NCBI GenBank assembly: GCA_947302865.1
Contig: CAMYWS010000001.1
Span: 1 to 51,843 of the forward strand
Origin: an uncultured Clostridia bacterium
Lineage (GTDB): Bacteria > Bacillota_A > Clostridia > Christensenellales > CAG-138
DNA length: 51,843 nt
Direction: 5' to 3'
The notes under the pieces were generated by a model. The model did not search any database. It worked only from the letters and a program-made list of their open reading frames with translations, and was not told where the DNA came from. Below, piece by piece: positions 7,812 to 17,341 of the stretch (positions within the stretch are counted from its first letter, which is position 1; every line of letters starts with the position of its first letter). A program made the position numbers and the translations under genes.

Positions 7812-8741
7812 TCATGCTGTGTGCATATTCTCATGAAATTGAAATGTGTCCGAAAGCCCCTCGGTCTTCAGCACTTTGCCGTCCGCTTTGATGAAGATCG
7901 CTTCGATCCCGTATCGTTTGAGAAGCGGTAACGCATGAAACGGTCCGAGAATAAACGACGCGGTCGCAAGCGCATCCAAAACGGTCGCATTTCTTCCGAC
8001 CAGAGTGACCGAAACGAGTCCGGAATCGGACGGGTACCCCGTTCGCGGATCGATGATGTGATGAAATGTCCTGCCGTCGATCCGGACAAATCGTTCGTAC
8101 GATCCGCTGGTGACCGCGCAGCGATTGTCCAAAAGCAGTGTGCCCATCGGCTCGCCGTCCGGATCGAAGGGATTGCGGATGCCGATTTCGATCGGCCTGC
8201 CGGTCACGCCGATCGTACCGCCGAGATTCAGAATCGCGTTTTCCGTTCCCATGTCTTTCAGCAGTTCCAGCGCCCGGTCAAGTGCATAGCCCTTTGCGAC
8301 CCCTCCGAGGTCGGCGGACCATCCCCTTTTCAGCTTCACATGATTTCCGAAAATCCGAATGCCTGTCGCGCCGGTGTGCCGCAATGCCTTTGAGATCTCG
8401 CACGGATTCGGGATCCGCTCGTCGTTCATTGCCTGCCGCCAAAGTTTCGTCAACGATCCCGCCGTGATGTTGAACGCGCCTTCCGTTTCCTTGGAAATCC
8501 TCACGCTTTCTTTGAGAATCCGCAGGGTATCCTCGCTTGCCGTGATCAATTCGCCTCTGTTCAGCGCAGCAATCTCGCTGTCCTCCCGAAAGACAGACCA
8601 CAGCCGATCCATCGCCTGAATCCGCACCTTGATCTGTCCGGCAGCAAAAAGCGCCTGTTCTCCTTCGACAGCGATCGTATGCACCGTTCCCATAGTCGGG
8701 AACACCTTCTGAACTGTGACCGGTTCCTGTACGCTTTTCAT
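7812..8741 (-). CDS. apbE: FAD:protein FMN transferase (ApbE family)
   Basis: The 309-residue protein has the ApbE layout: an N-terminal TMGTVHTI strand, the DLGGVAKGYALD motif (about residues 155-166), and the TSGSYERF ... FHHIIDPRTGYP active-site region (about 213-240). ApbE transfers FMN from FAD to a Thr in SGAT motifs of FMN_bind domains. The next gene in the operon codes for a protein with two such domains, so substrate and enzyme are encoded side by side. No export signal or lipobox is evident, which is unusual for enzymes flavinylating extracytoplasmic domains. Either another N-terminus is used or modification occurs before export. Start chosen at the ATG preceded by GCGAGGA. Confidence 0.92.
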   Translation of the reverse strand: MKSVQEPVTVQKVFPTMGTVHTIAVEGEQALFAAGQIKVRIQAMDRLWSVFREDSEIAALNRGELITASEDTLRILKESVRISKETEGAFNITAGSLTKLWRQAMNDERIPNPCEISKALRHTGATGIRIFGNHVKLKRGWSADLGGVAKGYALDRALELLKDMGTENAILNLGGTIGVTGRPIEIGIRNPFDPDGEPMGTLLLDNRCAVTSGSYERFVRIDGRTFHHIIDPRTGYPSDSGLVSVTLVGRNATVLDALATASFILGPFHALPLLKRYGIEAIFIKADGKVLKTEGLSDTFQFHENMHTA

Positions 8742-8830
8742 ACGCGCATCCTCGCTTTCTTTGATGGTATCATCATACAGACGCTTCCTAAAACGAAGTT
8801 AAAAAGGCAAAAACCTTTTTCAATCAAAAA

Positions 8831-8854
8831 AACCGTTCCGCAGCAGGAACGGTT
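8831..8854 (-). terminator. Rho-independent terminator downstream of the rhamnosidase operon
   Basis: AACCGTTCC (8831-8839) pairs perfectly with 8846-8854 around a six-base loop. On the minus strand seven Ts follow. Together with repeat copy B it lies between the stop of the GH78 gene (9234) and the apbE start. Confidence 0.85.
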
Positions 8855-8886
8855 AGCACGATATCACCGTGCTTCGTATTATTGTG

Positions 8887-8976
8887 GGGAAATCACAGGA
8901 ATAACCGCAATTCCCTGCCTAAGAGAAGCAGAAGTGTTCATCGGTGCAGCGGATGAATATCTCCCCCGCAGTCAAC
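8887..8976. repeat. Dispersed intergenic repeat, copy B
   Basis: Same orientation as copies A and C-F. The minus-strand peptide frame (IRCTDEHF...LLGRELRLFL, TGA) is broken by one missing base in the middle. Flanked on the left by an AGCACG/CGTGCT hairpin (8854-8872) and on the right by the hairpin at 8981-9006. Confidence 0.7.
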
Positions 8977-8980
8977 CAAA

Positions 8981-9006
8981 CAAGATCCGCTTTCAAGCGG
9001 ATCTTG
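8981..9006. terminator. Hairpin, possible terminator next to repeat copy B
   Basis: CAAGATCCGCT (8981-8991) pairs perfectly with 8996-9006 around a TTCA loop. T-tracts on either side are short and interrupted, so termination is uncertain. The rest of 9007-9233, up to the GH78 stop, holds nothing recognisable. Confidence 0.5.
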
Positions 9007-9233
9007 CTCTTTGTCTAAAGATGCTCATATGATCAATGTCTTTCGGTTCCTATCGCTCCCGAACAGTATTTCTGTGCAATCAACAGATCTATGCCTGCAA
9101 CTAAGAATCACGGTTTGCCGATATCGTGCTTTTCATTATTTCGGAAAAGCAGAGATTAATCCGCGTATTCTCGCCCAGGCAGACGCTTATTGAACAGAAT
9201 CCCCCGAAACGGCGGTCATTTGATGCGGAAAAG

Positions 9234-11720
9234 TCACGCTTCTTCCGCATAGCGGTACAATCCTGCTCCGACGGTTTCGGTTCTGCCGGAAGGAAGTCTG
9301 ATTTCGGCTATGCAGTTGGCGGGGATGGTAACGGCATAAAGGGTCTTGCCGTCCTGCTTCTCCCAACCGGATTCTACGGTGCCGTATATGCTGTCGTAGC
9401 GTGCGCGAGCATAGCGGAAATGTCCGCCCGGACGCGGGGTGATAGCAAAACGATTTTCACCGACCATTCTGATGCCGCACATCGTTTTGAACAGCCATTC
9501 TACGACTGCTCCTTTGGAATAGTGGTTGAGAGAGGCGATGCCGCCCTGCGCTTGTGTGCCTTCCCAGCTCTCCCAGATGGTGGTCGCGCCCGCTTTCGGC
9601 ATGAACAGCCAACCCGGCATCTTCTCATTTTCGAGCAGCCGATAGGCTGCCTCGATATCGATGTCTGCCAGCACATCCAGAATCAGCGGTGTGGAAAGGA
9701 AGCCCGTGCCGAGCCGCCAATCGTAGTGATCAAGGGCTTTGATCAGGCGTTTTTTCGCAAATGATGTCCGTTCCTCGTCCAGAAGTCCGAATGCCAGCGG
9801 ACGAACCAGCAGCGCCTGCCGGTCAGTATCAAGGTTTCCCCCGAATGTTTTTTGATAGGCCGCGCGGCTTTTTCCCGAAACAGCGCGATATTTTACCGCG
9901 TCCTCCGGGTGATGCAGCTCCTCCGAGATCTCCGCAAGGCAACGCAGCACATAGGCAGTGTAAGCAGTACTGACCTCCGGATGCGGCAGCACCAAGTCTT
10001 TCCAGTCGTTTGGCTTTACATCCGCGGGCTCCGCCCATTCGCCGTAGCTCTGCCCTTTGCGCACAAGGCCGTCCGCAGAGACGCGCCGGATCATGAAGCC
10101 GGCGTATTTTTTCATGCGGTCGTAGTATTTCTCAAGGATACCTTTGTCGCCGTACTTTTTCCAGAAGCGGTACGGGAGCAGAATACCGATATCCGACCAG
10201 CCCACCGAACCGTTCATGGTCCACATATAGAAATCCACCCCGCCGTATGGCGCGATCTGCGGCAGGCGACCGTTGCGCCTCTGCCAGTCGAACACGTCCC
10301 GCAGGTATTTCTGAGAAAACGCCGCATAATCAAAGAGATAGGACGCCGTTTCAAAGAAGATCTGCGCGTCGCCCGTCCAGCCGTGACGCTCGCGGGTCGG
10401 GCAGTCGGTGGGAATGTCCAGAGAATTGGATTTCGTGGACCATTTGGTTGCCTCAACGAAGCGGTTCAAAAGCGCATTGGAGCTTTCAAAACGCCCGGTT
10501 TCTTCCATGTCGGAATAGACGGCGACGGCTTCGATATTCTCCGGCAAAAGCGCAACGTCTGTTTCCGCCTCGGCGTAGCGGAACCCGAAGACCGCAAATG
10601 TGGTTTTGTACGTATTCCGCCCTTTGCAGCAGGAATAGTCGATCCTCTGCAGGGGGGAAGTTTTCTTTTTGCCGACGCACTGGATGTTTTTCAGCGTCAG
10701 ATTGCCGTCCTCGTCCAGCATTTCACCGAAACGCCAATGCATCCTCTGTCCCTTTTCGGCTTCGACCGTAAACGACACATACCCCGCGAGGTTCTGTCCG
10801 AAGTCAAGCAGTTTTTTCCCGTTCGGCGCTGTTGTGATCGTCGGATGAAAGCGCTCGTGCTCCGTGACCGGAACGTTATTCGATGCGGATGGAACGACCG
10901 GATGTGTTGTCTCCCTTGCCCTGTCGGAATAGGATGGGACGCGCCACGCTTCCACAATCTCGCCATCCTTGTTGTCGGCAAAACGGATGGGACCGTCATT
11001 CGACCACTGCCAGCTGCTGTCGGAAATCACGGTTTCCATGAGACCGCTTTCACACGCAATTTCCAATTGGCAAAGGAGCTTCGTTTCCGTGCCGTACTGG
11101 TTGGTAATGCCCCACGCGCCGCAGCTGCCGCGATACCAGCCGTCGGCAAGCTGCACCGTCAGCTCATTCTCGCCGCTCTGCAGCATGTCGGTCACATCAC
11201 AGGTCTGGTACTGAACGCGCTTTTTGTAGTCCGTCAGACCCGGCGCAAGCACATAATTGCCGACTTTAACGCCGTTGATCTTCGCTTCATACAACCCGCA
11301 GGCGGTGATATTCAGCCGCGCCCGGCACACATTTTTCCTGACCGAAAAGACCTTTCGGAAGCAGTCGACCGGATAGCGCTCTTTTTTGTTCGGTGAGTAG
11401 TTTCCGGTGATCCATTTTGCCGTCCAGTCGGACGGATCCAATAGTCCCATTTCGAAAAACGCGCTTTGCGGCTCCCCCGCCTCGCCGTTCTCGTCCCAAA
11501 GTGTGACCGTCCAGTTGACGCGCTCGCGGCTTTTCAGTTCCATCGGGTATTCGGCACGCATGGAGCAGCTTTCGACCTTGCCCGAATCCCAGTGCTCGGT
11601 CGTGATCCGATAGGCGGTCTGTTTTTTTCCGCCCTCACAGTTCCAAAAAAGCCGCGGGTGCCTAAGATCGATCCCGATCGGATTATTGAGATATTCGGTT
11701 CTTAAGCGAACGGCTTTCAT
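9234..11720 (-). CDS. Alpha-L-rhamnosidase, GH78 family
   Basis: The protein has 828 residues with the GH78 architecture: N-terminal carbohydrate-binding-type beta domains, the (alpha/alpha)6 catalytic barrel and a C-terminal beta domain. The catalytic motif [13 protein letters not shown] places Asp439, Glu444 and Asp451 at the spacing of Asp567/Glu572/Asp579 of Bacillus GH78 enzymes, so it should be active. No signal peptide is visible, which suggests cytoplasmic hydrolysis of imported rhamnosides. The ATG at 11720 overlaps the symporter stop as ATGA and has AAGGAG eight bases upstream; the longer upstream reading lies inside the symporter gene. The product would be free L-rhamnose for the rha genes at 30.6-35 kb. 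Confidence 0.92.
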   Translation of the reverse strand: MKAVRLRTEYLNNPIGIDLRHPRLFWNCEGGKKQTAYRITTEHWDSGKVESCSMRAEYPMELKSRERVNWTVTLWDENGEAGEPQSAFFEMGLLDPSDWTAKWITGNYSPNKKERYPVDCFRKVFSVRKNVCRARLNITACGLYEAKINGVKVGNYVLAPGLTDYKKRVQYQTCDVTDMLQSGENELTVQLADGWYRGSCGAWGITNQYGTETKLLCQLEIACESGLMETVISDSSWQWSNDGPIRFADNKDGEIVEAWRVPSYSDRARETTHPVVPSASNNVPVTEHERFHPTITTAPNGKKLLDFGQNLAGYVSFTVEAEKGQRMHWRFGEMLDEDGNLTLKNIQCVGKKKTSPLQRIDYSCCKGRNTYKTTFAVFGFRYAEAETDVALLPENIEAVAVYSDMEETGRFESSNALLNRFVEATKWSTKSNSLDIPTDCPTRERHGWTGDAQIFFETASYLFDYAAFSQKYLRDVFDWQRRNGRLPQIAPYGGVDFYMWTMNGSVGWSDIGILLPYRFWKKYGDKGILEKYYDRMKKYAGFMIRRVSADGLVRKGQSYGEWAEPADVKPNDWKDLVLPHPEVSTAYTAYVLRCLAEISEELHHPEDAVKYRAVSGKSRAAYQKTFGGNLDTDRQALLVRPLAFGLLDEERTSFAKKRLIKALDHYDWRLGTGFLSTPLILDVLADIDIEAAYRLLENEKMPGWLFMPKAGATTIWESWEGTQAQGGIASLNHYSKGAVVEWLFKTMCGIRMVGENRFAITPRPGGHFRYARARYDSIYGTVESGWEKQDGKTLYAVTIPANCIAEIRLPSGRTETVGAGLYRYAEEA

Positions 11721-13258
11721 TGTTGATTCTCCTTCTCGTGCCGTGCCTTGATCTCCGCCTGCTTTTTGGACAGATCTTTTTCCACGTTCAGGAAGAACAG
11801 GATGACCACCAGCGCGATACCGGTGAAGACCTCCAGACCCACAAACGCAAACGAGATGACCCAATTGACGCTTGTCGGCTGCTGCAGCGCAACGGTCAGC
11901 ACGCCGTCCGCTGCGGGCTTGATCGTTTCAAGCGCGATTTGCGGCGTCCAACCGTTCGCCGTAAGCGTGCCCGCCGCGTCCGATACGCTGTTTGCCGTAA
12001 ACGGCGCGAGATAGCCCGCACGTGAGAGCATCCAGTTGAATACGCCGGTCATAATCCCGACCATGGCAACCGCAATGATGTTATATATCGACATCGCTGC
12101 GCCGTCGATACGAAGATCCGTCTTCCATTCGAGGTGATCGAGACAGTCCGCAAACAGCGCCATAAAGACATACGCACTGGGGAGTCCGCCGATGTTTTTG
12201 ATGAACTGACCGACCAGCACCATGACGAGATTCGTCGGAAACAGCCAGCAGATCAGGCTGCCGACGGCATAGATCAAGAAACCGATCATGGTCACGTTCC
12301 GTTTGCCGAAGCGTTTTGCCAGCGGCCACACGGCGAAAATACCGATACCCATGGGAACGCCGCCGATGACGGAGACGAGCATTTGGGTGATTCCGTCGTT
12401 ATAGGTGCCGAGGACATAATTGCAGTAGTAGACGAGACCGAGGTTTTTGAGCGTCACACCGACCGTAGAGATGAAGAAATACGCGTAAATGAGGATCATG
12501 TATTTGTCGGTAAACAGGATCTTCAGCTGCTGTCCGAAGGACAGATCGCTCTTTTCGCCCGCTTCCGCCGCTTCCTCGGTCACGCGCTCCTTGGTGAAGA
12601 AATACTCGAGGAGCGTCAGCGGCAGCGCGAGGATCGAAAGGACCGACATCAGAAGGATCCATTTGGACTTGTCCACACCGATCGCGGGCATGATGACCAT
12701 CGGGAACACGAGCGCGACAAGGATGCCGCTCATCATGATCGTCGTGATCTGATTGAACACCGAAAGCCCGCCGCGATCCGTGCCGTTGCGGGTGGAAAGC
12801 GGGACCATGAGGTTGTGGCTCATGTTGAAGATCGTGTAGGCGAACGAATAAAACAAGTTATAGGAAATCATGACCCAGATCGCCTTGACCGTGTCGGACG
12901 CGTTCGGAACGGTGAACAGCAGGATCCCCGTGATCGTCACAAGCGGAGCGGAAAGCAGCAGCCACGGGCGCGCCTTGCCTTCCTTCGTCTTCGTGCGGTC
13001 GATGATCTGCCCCATGACAACGTTGGTGATCGCGTCGATGACTTTGGAAACAATGGGAAAAACGGTGAGGAACAATCCACCCCACACGGAGGTCAGATTC
13101 AGAACATCCGTATAATACACATTGAGATAGGTCGCCAGTACCGCATTCAAAAGCAGCGCGCCGGCAGGACCGAGCAGATAGCCCAGCCATTTTTCCTTTG
13201 CCGTCACGCGCTCGGAGCGAATCCTGCTTGCGGGAAGTCTTCTGAACAGCTTTTCCAT
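11717..13258 (-). CDS. GPH-family (MelB-like) glycoside:cation symporter
   Basis: A 513-residue, twelve-helix-type membrane protein. The [20 protein letters not shown] stretch (about residues 73-92) corresponds to the cation-site and loop 2-3 signature of the glycoside-pentoside-hexuronide:cation symporter family, part of the major facilitator superfamily. A charged Lys-rich tail ends the protein. It lies between a GH3 and a GH78 gene with 16-bp and overlapping junctions, so it probably imports the rhamnose- and glucose-containing glycosides that those two cytoplasmic enzymes cleave. The ribosome site AAGGAGGG precedes the ATG. Family is clear; exact substrate is inferred from the neighbours. 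Confidence 0.88.
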   Translation of the reverse strand: MEKLFRRLPASRIRSERVTAKEKWLGYLLGPAGALLLNAVLATYLNVYYTDVLNLTSVWGGLFLTVFPIVSKVIDAITNVVMGQIIDRTKTKEGKARPWLLLSAPLVTITGILLFTVPNASDTVKAIWVMISYNLFYSFAYTIFNMSHNLMVPLSTRNGTDRGGLSVFNQITTIMMSGILVALVFPMVIMPAIGVDKSKWILLMSVLSILALPLTLLEYFFTKERVTEEAAEAGEKSDLSFGQQLKILFTDKYMILIYAYFFISTVGVTLKNLGLVYYCNYVLGTYNDGITQMLVSVIGGVPMGIGIFAVWPLAKRFGKRNVTMIGFLIYAVGSLICWLFPTNLVMVLVGQFIKNIGGLPSAYVFMALFADCLDHLEWKTDLRIDGAAMSIYNIIAVAMVGIMTGVFNWMLSRAGYLAPFTANSVSDAAGTLTANGWTPQIALETIKPAADGVLTVALQQPTSVNWVISFAFVGLEVFTGIALVVILFFLNVEKDLSKKQAEIKARHEKENQQ

Positions 13259-13273
13259 TGGTTTTCTCCCTCC

Positions 13274-15604
13274 TTATTCTTTTCCGAGACGCAGCGCAAG
13301 CATCAGCACGTTCTTTGCCGTGCGTTGAAGCTCGCCGCGAGTGATGCCGTCCGGCTGTCCCAAGGTTTTGAGCAGGCTGCCGTCGGACTTGTACGTCTTT
13401 GCAATGTGTCCCATATCCCCCGGCATCAGCACGTCTACCTGCGCACGTACACGGTAGGCATTGTTTTTGAGTTTCGGAAACTCGGGACTCTTCGCTTTTT
13501 GCATCCACCAGTCCGTGATCACACAGCCGGTATATCCCCACTCGCCGCGCAGGATTGTCGTGACAAGGTCGTAATTGTAGTGGCTCCAGACACCGTTGAC
13601 CTTGTTGTAGCTGGTCATGATCGTCAGCGGTTTTGCCTCTTTGACCGTGATCTCGAAGTTTCGGAGATAGATTTCACGCAGCGCCCGTTCGGAAACGCGG
13701 GAGTCGTTCCGATTGCGGTTCGTCTCCTGGTTGTTGCAGGCAAAATGCTTGGGACAGGCGGCTTTGCCCTTGCTCTGCACACCGCGCACCACAGCAGCGG
13801 CCATCTTGCCGGAAAGCAGCGGGTCTTCGGAAAAATACTCGAAGTTCCGTCCGCAGAGGGGATTGCGGTGAACGTTCATGCCCGGAGCCAGCTGCACATC
13901 CACGCCGTAGTGAATCATCTCCTCCCCCACCTTGGCGGAAAGGGTCTCTATGAGCGTTGTGTTCCAGGTGCAGGCCAGCGCCGTACCGCAGGGAATCAGG
14001 GCGCAATACTTCTTCAAGCGCAGCCCCGCAGGACCGTCGGAGGTGATGACGGGGGGAACGCCCTTTTGCCGCAGGCTTTCGGTTACGCCGCCGAACGCGC
14101 CCGCGTTTCCTGCGACGCCCAGGCTGCTGTTCATCATGCCGTGACCGCGTGTCAAAGCTTCCAGTTCCCCGTCGTTCAAACCGGCGATAAACTCATCCAA
14201 CGTGACCTTTCCGTTACGAACATCCTGCAGCGTAGCATTGCGATTTCCGGCTGCAGAAACGGATTCGGGCAGGCGGCTTTGGATCCGCTCGCGCAGTTCT
14301 TCGCTTGTTTTGCACAATCTCACGCACTGCTCCACCGTGATTTCCCCGTCAAACGTAAAGCCGCCCGCCGCTGTGTCGTTCGCCGTGAAACGGTATTCGC
14401 CCGCCTCCAGAAGAAAGCGGCTGTTTGTTTCGTCATAGGAAGCAAAGCATTTGTCGTCGCATCGCAGCGTCAGCGTTTCGCTTTCACCTGGCGCGAGAAC
14501 ACTCGTCTTTGCGAAGGCAGTCAGCACGCGAAGAGGCTTATCGAGTCTCCCCTCCGGCGAATGGCAGAACAGCTGCACGACCTCCTTGCCGGGAACGCTG
14601 CCGGTGTTGGTCACGGTCACGGCGGCTTCGATCATACCTTTCGCATGCTGCAAGCTCTCTGTCTCTATCCGGAAGCTCGTGTAGCTCAGTCCGAACCCAA
14701 AGGGATAGAGCACGGTTTCGGGGTGTTTGTCGAAGTGACGGTACCCCACGTAGATGCCCTCGGCATAGTCGTTGTATGCCTTGCCGCCGAAGTTGGCGCT
14801 GCTCGGATAGTCCTCATACCGGCGGGCGATCGTGTCGCTGAGTTTGCCGCAAGGGCTCACCGCGCCGGTCAGCACGTCAGCCACGGCATTGCCGCTCTCC
14901 ATGCCGCCCTGCCATACGATCAGAAGCGCGGAAATTGTATCCCCGTATTCCTCCGTCCAGCTCATGTCCATGATGCTGCCGATGTTCAGCAGCACGACGA
15001 CTTTGCCGAAAGCAGCCGTTACCGCGTCCAGCATCGCATGCTCCTCGTCGGTGAGATAATAGCTGCCTTTTGTAAGCGTGTTTTCCCGATCCTCGCCCGC
15101 AGCGCGCCCAATCACAACAAGGGCGGTCCCGGCGGTCTGCGCCGCAGTGCGGACAAGCCCGGCGTCCAAGGGCATTTCGGGGTAGTTCATGGGCCAGTGT
15201 CCCCACCAGCCGTGATCGGCTTTGTTATCCTCCTGCTGCGTCCATGTCTCATAGGCATTCAGCACACCGGCGTTGAGCGGCAGCCCCGCATTGCGCAATC
15301 CGTCGATCAGGTTCACATGATACGGCGCGTTCACATCGCCGCCGCTGCCGTAGCCCACATAAAACCAGTCCAGTTGGCAGCGTCCGAACACGGCAATCTC
15401 CTTTTCCTTGCTCAGCGGCAGCGTGCCGTCGTTCTTCAGCAGCACGCAGCTTTCCGCCCCTGCCTGTCGGATCAGCTCTGCGATCCCCGGCGTCATGTAT
15501 CGTTCGCCGTCAGCCGTTGTTTCCTCCTGCATAAGACCGTTGCCCATGGCGCGGTCGATGATCCGCTGCATCAGTTTTCCGAACTTGTTTTTGAGTTTTT
15601 TCAT
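13274..15604 (-). CDS. GH3 beta-glucosidase with swapped domain order
   Basis: In this 776-residue protein the usual GH3 order is inverted. The alpha/beta sandwich domain comes first (ESCVLLKNDGTLPL near residue 40, PFGFGLSYTSF near 300), then the fibronectin-III-like domain (about 305-410). The TIM-barrel catalytic domain comes last (SDGPAGLR, KHFACNNQE, and nucleophile Asp698 in CVITDWW). This permuted arrangement is known in some Clostridia and Butyrivibrio beta-glucosidases. No signal peptide, so it is probably cytoplasmic. First gene of the three-gene glycoside operon, transcribed from a promoter next to the divergent AraC gene. Likely removes beta-linked glucose or xylose from imported glycosides. 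Confidence 0.9.
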   Translation of the reverse strand: MKKLKNKFGKLMQRIIDRAMGNGLMQEETTADGERYMTPGIAELIRQAGAESCVLLKNDGTLPLSKEKEIAVFGRCQLDWFYVGYGSGGDVNAPYHVNLIDGLRNAGLPLNAGVLNAYETWTQQEDNKADHGWWGHWPMNYPEMPLDAGLVRTAAQTAGTALVVIGRAAGEDRENTLTKGSYYLTDEEHAMLDAVTAAFGKVVVLLNIGSIMDMSWTEEYGDTISALLIVWQGGMESGNAVADVLTGAVSPCGKLSDTIARRYEDYPSSANFGGKAYNDYAEGIYVGYRHFDKHPETVLYPFGFGLSYTSFRIETESLQHAKGMIEAAVTVTNTGSVPGKEVVQLFCHSPEGRLDKPLRVLTAFAKTSVLAPGESETLTLRCDDKCFASYDETNSRFLLEAGEYRFTANDTAAGGFTFDGEITVEQCVRLCKTSEELRERIQSRLPESVSAAGNRNATLQDVRNGKVTLDEFIAGLNDGELEALTRGHGMMNSSLGVAGNAGAFGGVTESLRQKGVPPVITSDGPAGLRLKKYCALIPCGTALACTWNTTLIETLSAKVGEEMIHYGVDVQLAPGMNVHRNPLCGRNFEYFSEDPLLSGKMAAAVVRGVQSKGKAACPKHFACNNQETNRNRNDSRVSERALREIYLRNFEITVKEAKPLTIMTSYNKVNGVWSHYNYDLVTTILRGEWGYTGCVITDWWMQKAKSPEFPKLKNNAYRVRAQVDVLMPGDMGHIAKTYKSDGSLLKTLGQPDGITRGELQRTAKNVLMLALRLGKE

Positions 15605-15633
15605 GCCGATACCCCTTATCGTTTGATGGTTTC

Positions 15634-15662
15634 AGTATAGCAAACCGACGCACGTTTGTCCT
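15634..15662 (-). promoter_or_regulatory. Probable promoter of the GH3-symporter-GH78 operon
   Basis: On the minus strand TATACT (15634-15639) is preceded after 17 bases by AGGACA (15657-15662), a 4/6 match to the -35. The weak -35 fits a promoter needing activation by the divergent AraC protein. Confidence 0.5.
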
Positions 15663-15690
15663 TGCATATTTGTTCGAAATATATTATAAT
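15662..15690 (+). promoter_or_regulatory. Promoter of the first AraC regulator gene
   Basis: TTGCAT (15662-15667) and a perfect TATAAT (15685-15690) are 17 bases apart. The predicted start near 15697 leaves a leader of about 20 bases containing GGAGG. Confidence 0.78.
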
Positions 15691-15703
15691 TTGTTTGAAT
15701 ATT
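15669..15703 (+). promoter_or_regulatory. Candidate AraC operator: direct repeats with 21-bp period
   Basis: TTTGTTCGAAATAT (15669-15682) and TTTGTTTGAATATT (15690-15703) match at about 11 of 14 positions and start exactly 21 bases (two helical turns) apart. AraC/XylS proteins bind such same-face direct repeats. The pair spans the araC -10 box, suggesting autorepression. Confidence 0.6.
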
Positions 15704-15717
15704 TCGGAGGCTGCACC

Positions 15718-16905
15718 ATGCGCATCGACTTTGATTACTTATGCCGTATCACGGCGAACCTGTCCGGCATTCCCGTGCGCGTATACCGGGCGGAGGAATT
15801 GGTTTCCTTTCACTCGCCGGTCACGCTGATTCGCGATCCCATGCTGCTTTGCAAGGATCGGCTTTGGCGCATACAGGAGCATGTCGGCTACTGTCTCTCG
15901 GAGCATTTTTACTATTACGGCATCCTCACCTCCGGTGAAATCCGCTTTATCGTCGGACCCACGCGGCAGATTCCGGCATCCGATCAGGAGCTTCGGGAAT
16001 TTGCCTTTCGCACGGGGCTGGCCAAGGACGACGCCGAAGATTTTTGCCGCAGCATCAAAGCCATTGTTAATATGCCGTTGGAAAGCCTGCTGCTGATGCT
16101 CTGTTCCGTCAACTACATGGTAAACGGTGAAAAGCTGGAATTGAAGGATCTGACGATCGCCTCCGGAGAACAGAGCGCCCTTCGGACGATCCGCGCTTCG
16201 CAAGTCATCGAAAAGGAAGGTGTCCTGCAGCCGCCTGCGCCGCCTCATAACAGTTACAGCCAGGAGCAGGCGATTTTGCAGATCGTGCGCAAGGGCGACA
16301 CAGCCGCGCTGCATACGTGGCTGGATCGGGCTCCTGCCATCCGCAGCGGCATCCTGGCACCGGAGCATCTGCGGCAGATGAAAAACATTTTTATCGTCAC
16401 GGCTACGCTGTGCTCCCGCGCCGCGATCCGCGGCGGGCTGGATGCAGACGACGCCTTTTCCCTCAGCGATTTTTACATTCAAAGCTGTGAACGTCTGGAC
16501 ACGGCGGAGAAGATCACAAATCTGCAATATCATATGGTACTGGAGTTTACCGAACGCGTGGAACGTCTGCATCTCGGCAATCATCCTGGGAAGCTGGCTG
16601 TCGCCGTAGCCAATTACATACAGCACCATTTATCCGAACAGATTTCCACGGAAGCGCTTGCCCAATCCCTGTTTATGGGACGCTCGTATCTGTCTGCGAA
16701 GTTTCACAGTGAGACCGGGATCAAACTCAACGATTTCATTCTCAGGCAGAAATCGGAAGAGGCAAAGCGTCTCCTTCGCTATACCGACCGCAGCGCTGCC
16801 GCCATCGGCGAATACCTTGCCTTTTCCTCCCCCGCACACTTTACCCGGGTATTCAAAAAGTATGTCGGTCTCACGCCGAATGAATATCGGGAGAAAAACG
16901 CGTAG
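15718..16905 (+). CDS. AraC-family transcriptional regulator of the GH3/GH78 operon
   Basis: A 395-residue protein with an N-terminal ligand/dimerisation region of about 290 residues that I do not recognise in detail. The C-terminal AraC DNA-binding domain has two helix-turn-helix units (about 297-395), including STEALAQSLFMGRSYLSAKF and the closing PAHFTRVFKKYVGLTPNEYR signature. The ATG at 15718 is chosen because GGAGG lies seven bases before it and the promoter lies just upstream; an earlier in-frame ATG at 15670 falls inside that promoter. Its divergent position 114 bp from the glycoside operon argues that it controls that operon in response to a plant glycoside or its sugar. Confidence 0.88.
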   Translation: MRIDFDYLCRITANLSGIPVRVYRAEELVSFHSPVTLIRDPMLLCKDRLWRIQEHVGYCLSEHFYYYGILTSGEIRFIVGPTRQIPASDQELREFAFRTGLAKDDAEDFCRSIKAIVNMPLESLLLMLCSVNYMVNGEKLELKDLTIASGEQSALRTIRASQVIEKEGVLQPPAPPHNSYSQEQAILQIVRKGDTAALHTWLDRAPAIRSGILAPEHLRQMKNIFIVTATLCSRAAIRGGLDADDAFSLSDFYIQSCERLDTAEKITNLQYHMVLEFTERVERLHLGNHPGKLAVAVANYIQHHLSEQISTEALAQSLFMGRSYLSAKFHSETGIKLNDFILRQKSEEAKRLLRYTDRSAAAIGEYLAFSSPAHFTRVFKKYVGLTPNEYREKNA

Positions 16906-16944
16906 CTTTCATGCTTTCTTTTATCGTGATTTGTATTGTTTTGA

Positions 16945-17033
16945 GAAAGCCATAGATCCATTCGCAATTCCCTGCCCGGCAGAAGCGGGATGTTTTCGTC
17001 GGTGCCCCGAACGAAAATCTCACGTGCAATCAC
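16945..17033. repeat. Dispersed intergenic repeat, copy C
   Basis: Same orientation as the other copies. On the minus strand it reads VRGTDENIPLLPGRELRMDL in one frame without the conserved stop. The plus-strand terminator at 17034 follows immediately. Confidence 0.65.
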
Positions 17034-17059
17034 AAAAAGCCCTGACCTTAGGGCTTTTT
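17034..17059. terminator. Terminator downstream of the AraC gene
   Basis: AAAAAGCCCT (17034-17043) pairs exactly with AGGGCTTTTT (17050-17059) around a six-base loop. It is suited to both strands but serves the plus-strand araC transcript, since no minus-strand gene lies upstream. The stretch 17060-17240 shows only a weak AGAGTCGC/GCGGCTCT hairpin. Confidence 0.82.
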
Positions 17060-17247
17060 CTCAAGATATACATAATAGATATCCTTGGCAAAAAACCGGC
17101 TTTGACTGCAGTTTGACTGCACTACGCTTTTTTTGAAAGCTATCGTTTCCTGATAATGATCGAGAACCAGAAAGAGTCGCCTCGTTTCCGAAGCGGCTCT
17201 ATGAGCGCCTATTATCAGATATTTCAGTATTCTTTTGAAGTGCATAC

Positions 17248-17275
17248 TTGCACAATGAACAGAAAACGATATACT
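17248..17275 (+). promoter_or_regulatory. Promoter of the DUF1848 gene
   Basis: TTGCAC (17248-17253) and TATACT (17270-17275) are 16 bases apart, about 66 bases before the ATG. Confidence 0.65.
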
Positions 17276-17341
17276 AAAAGGCAGGTACACCGAGAGGGAT
17301 TGATTCGGCGGTCAGAAAACAGGAAACGGCGGTGAAGAAGC

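Noticed and set aside
12134..15640. A 1168-codon open frame on the plus strand across the symporter and GH3 genes
   Set aside because: It is antisense to two clearly assigned genes, is Arg/His/Asp-rich with no domain, and reflects the codon bias of the real genes, which leaves few stops on the opposite strand. The same applies to the long antisense frames at 4388-5671, 9852-11396, 47837-49351 and 49355-51334.
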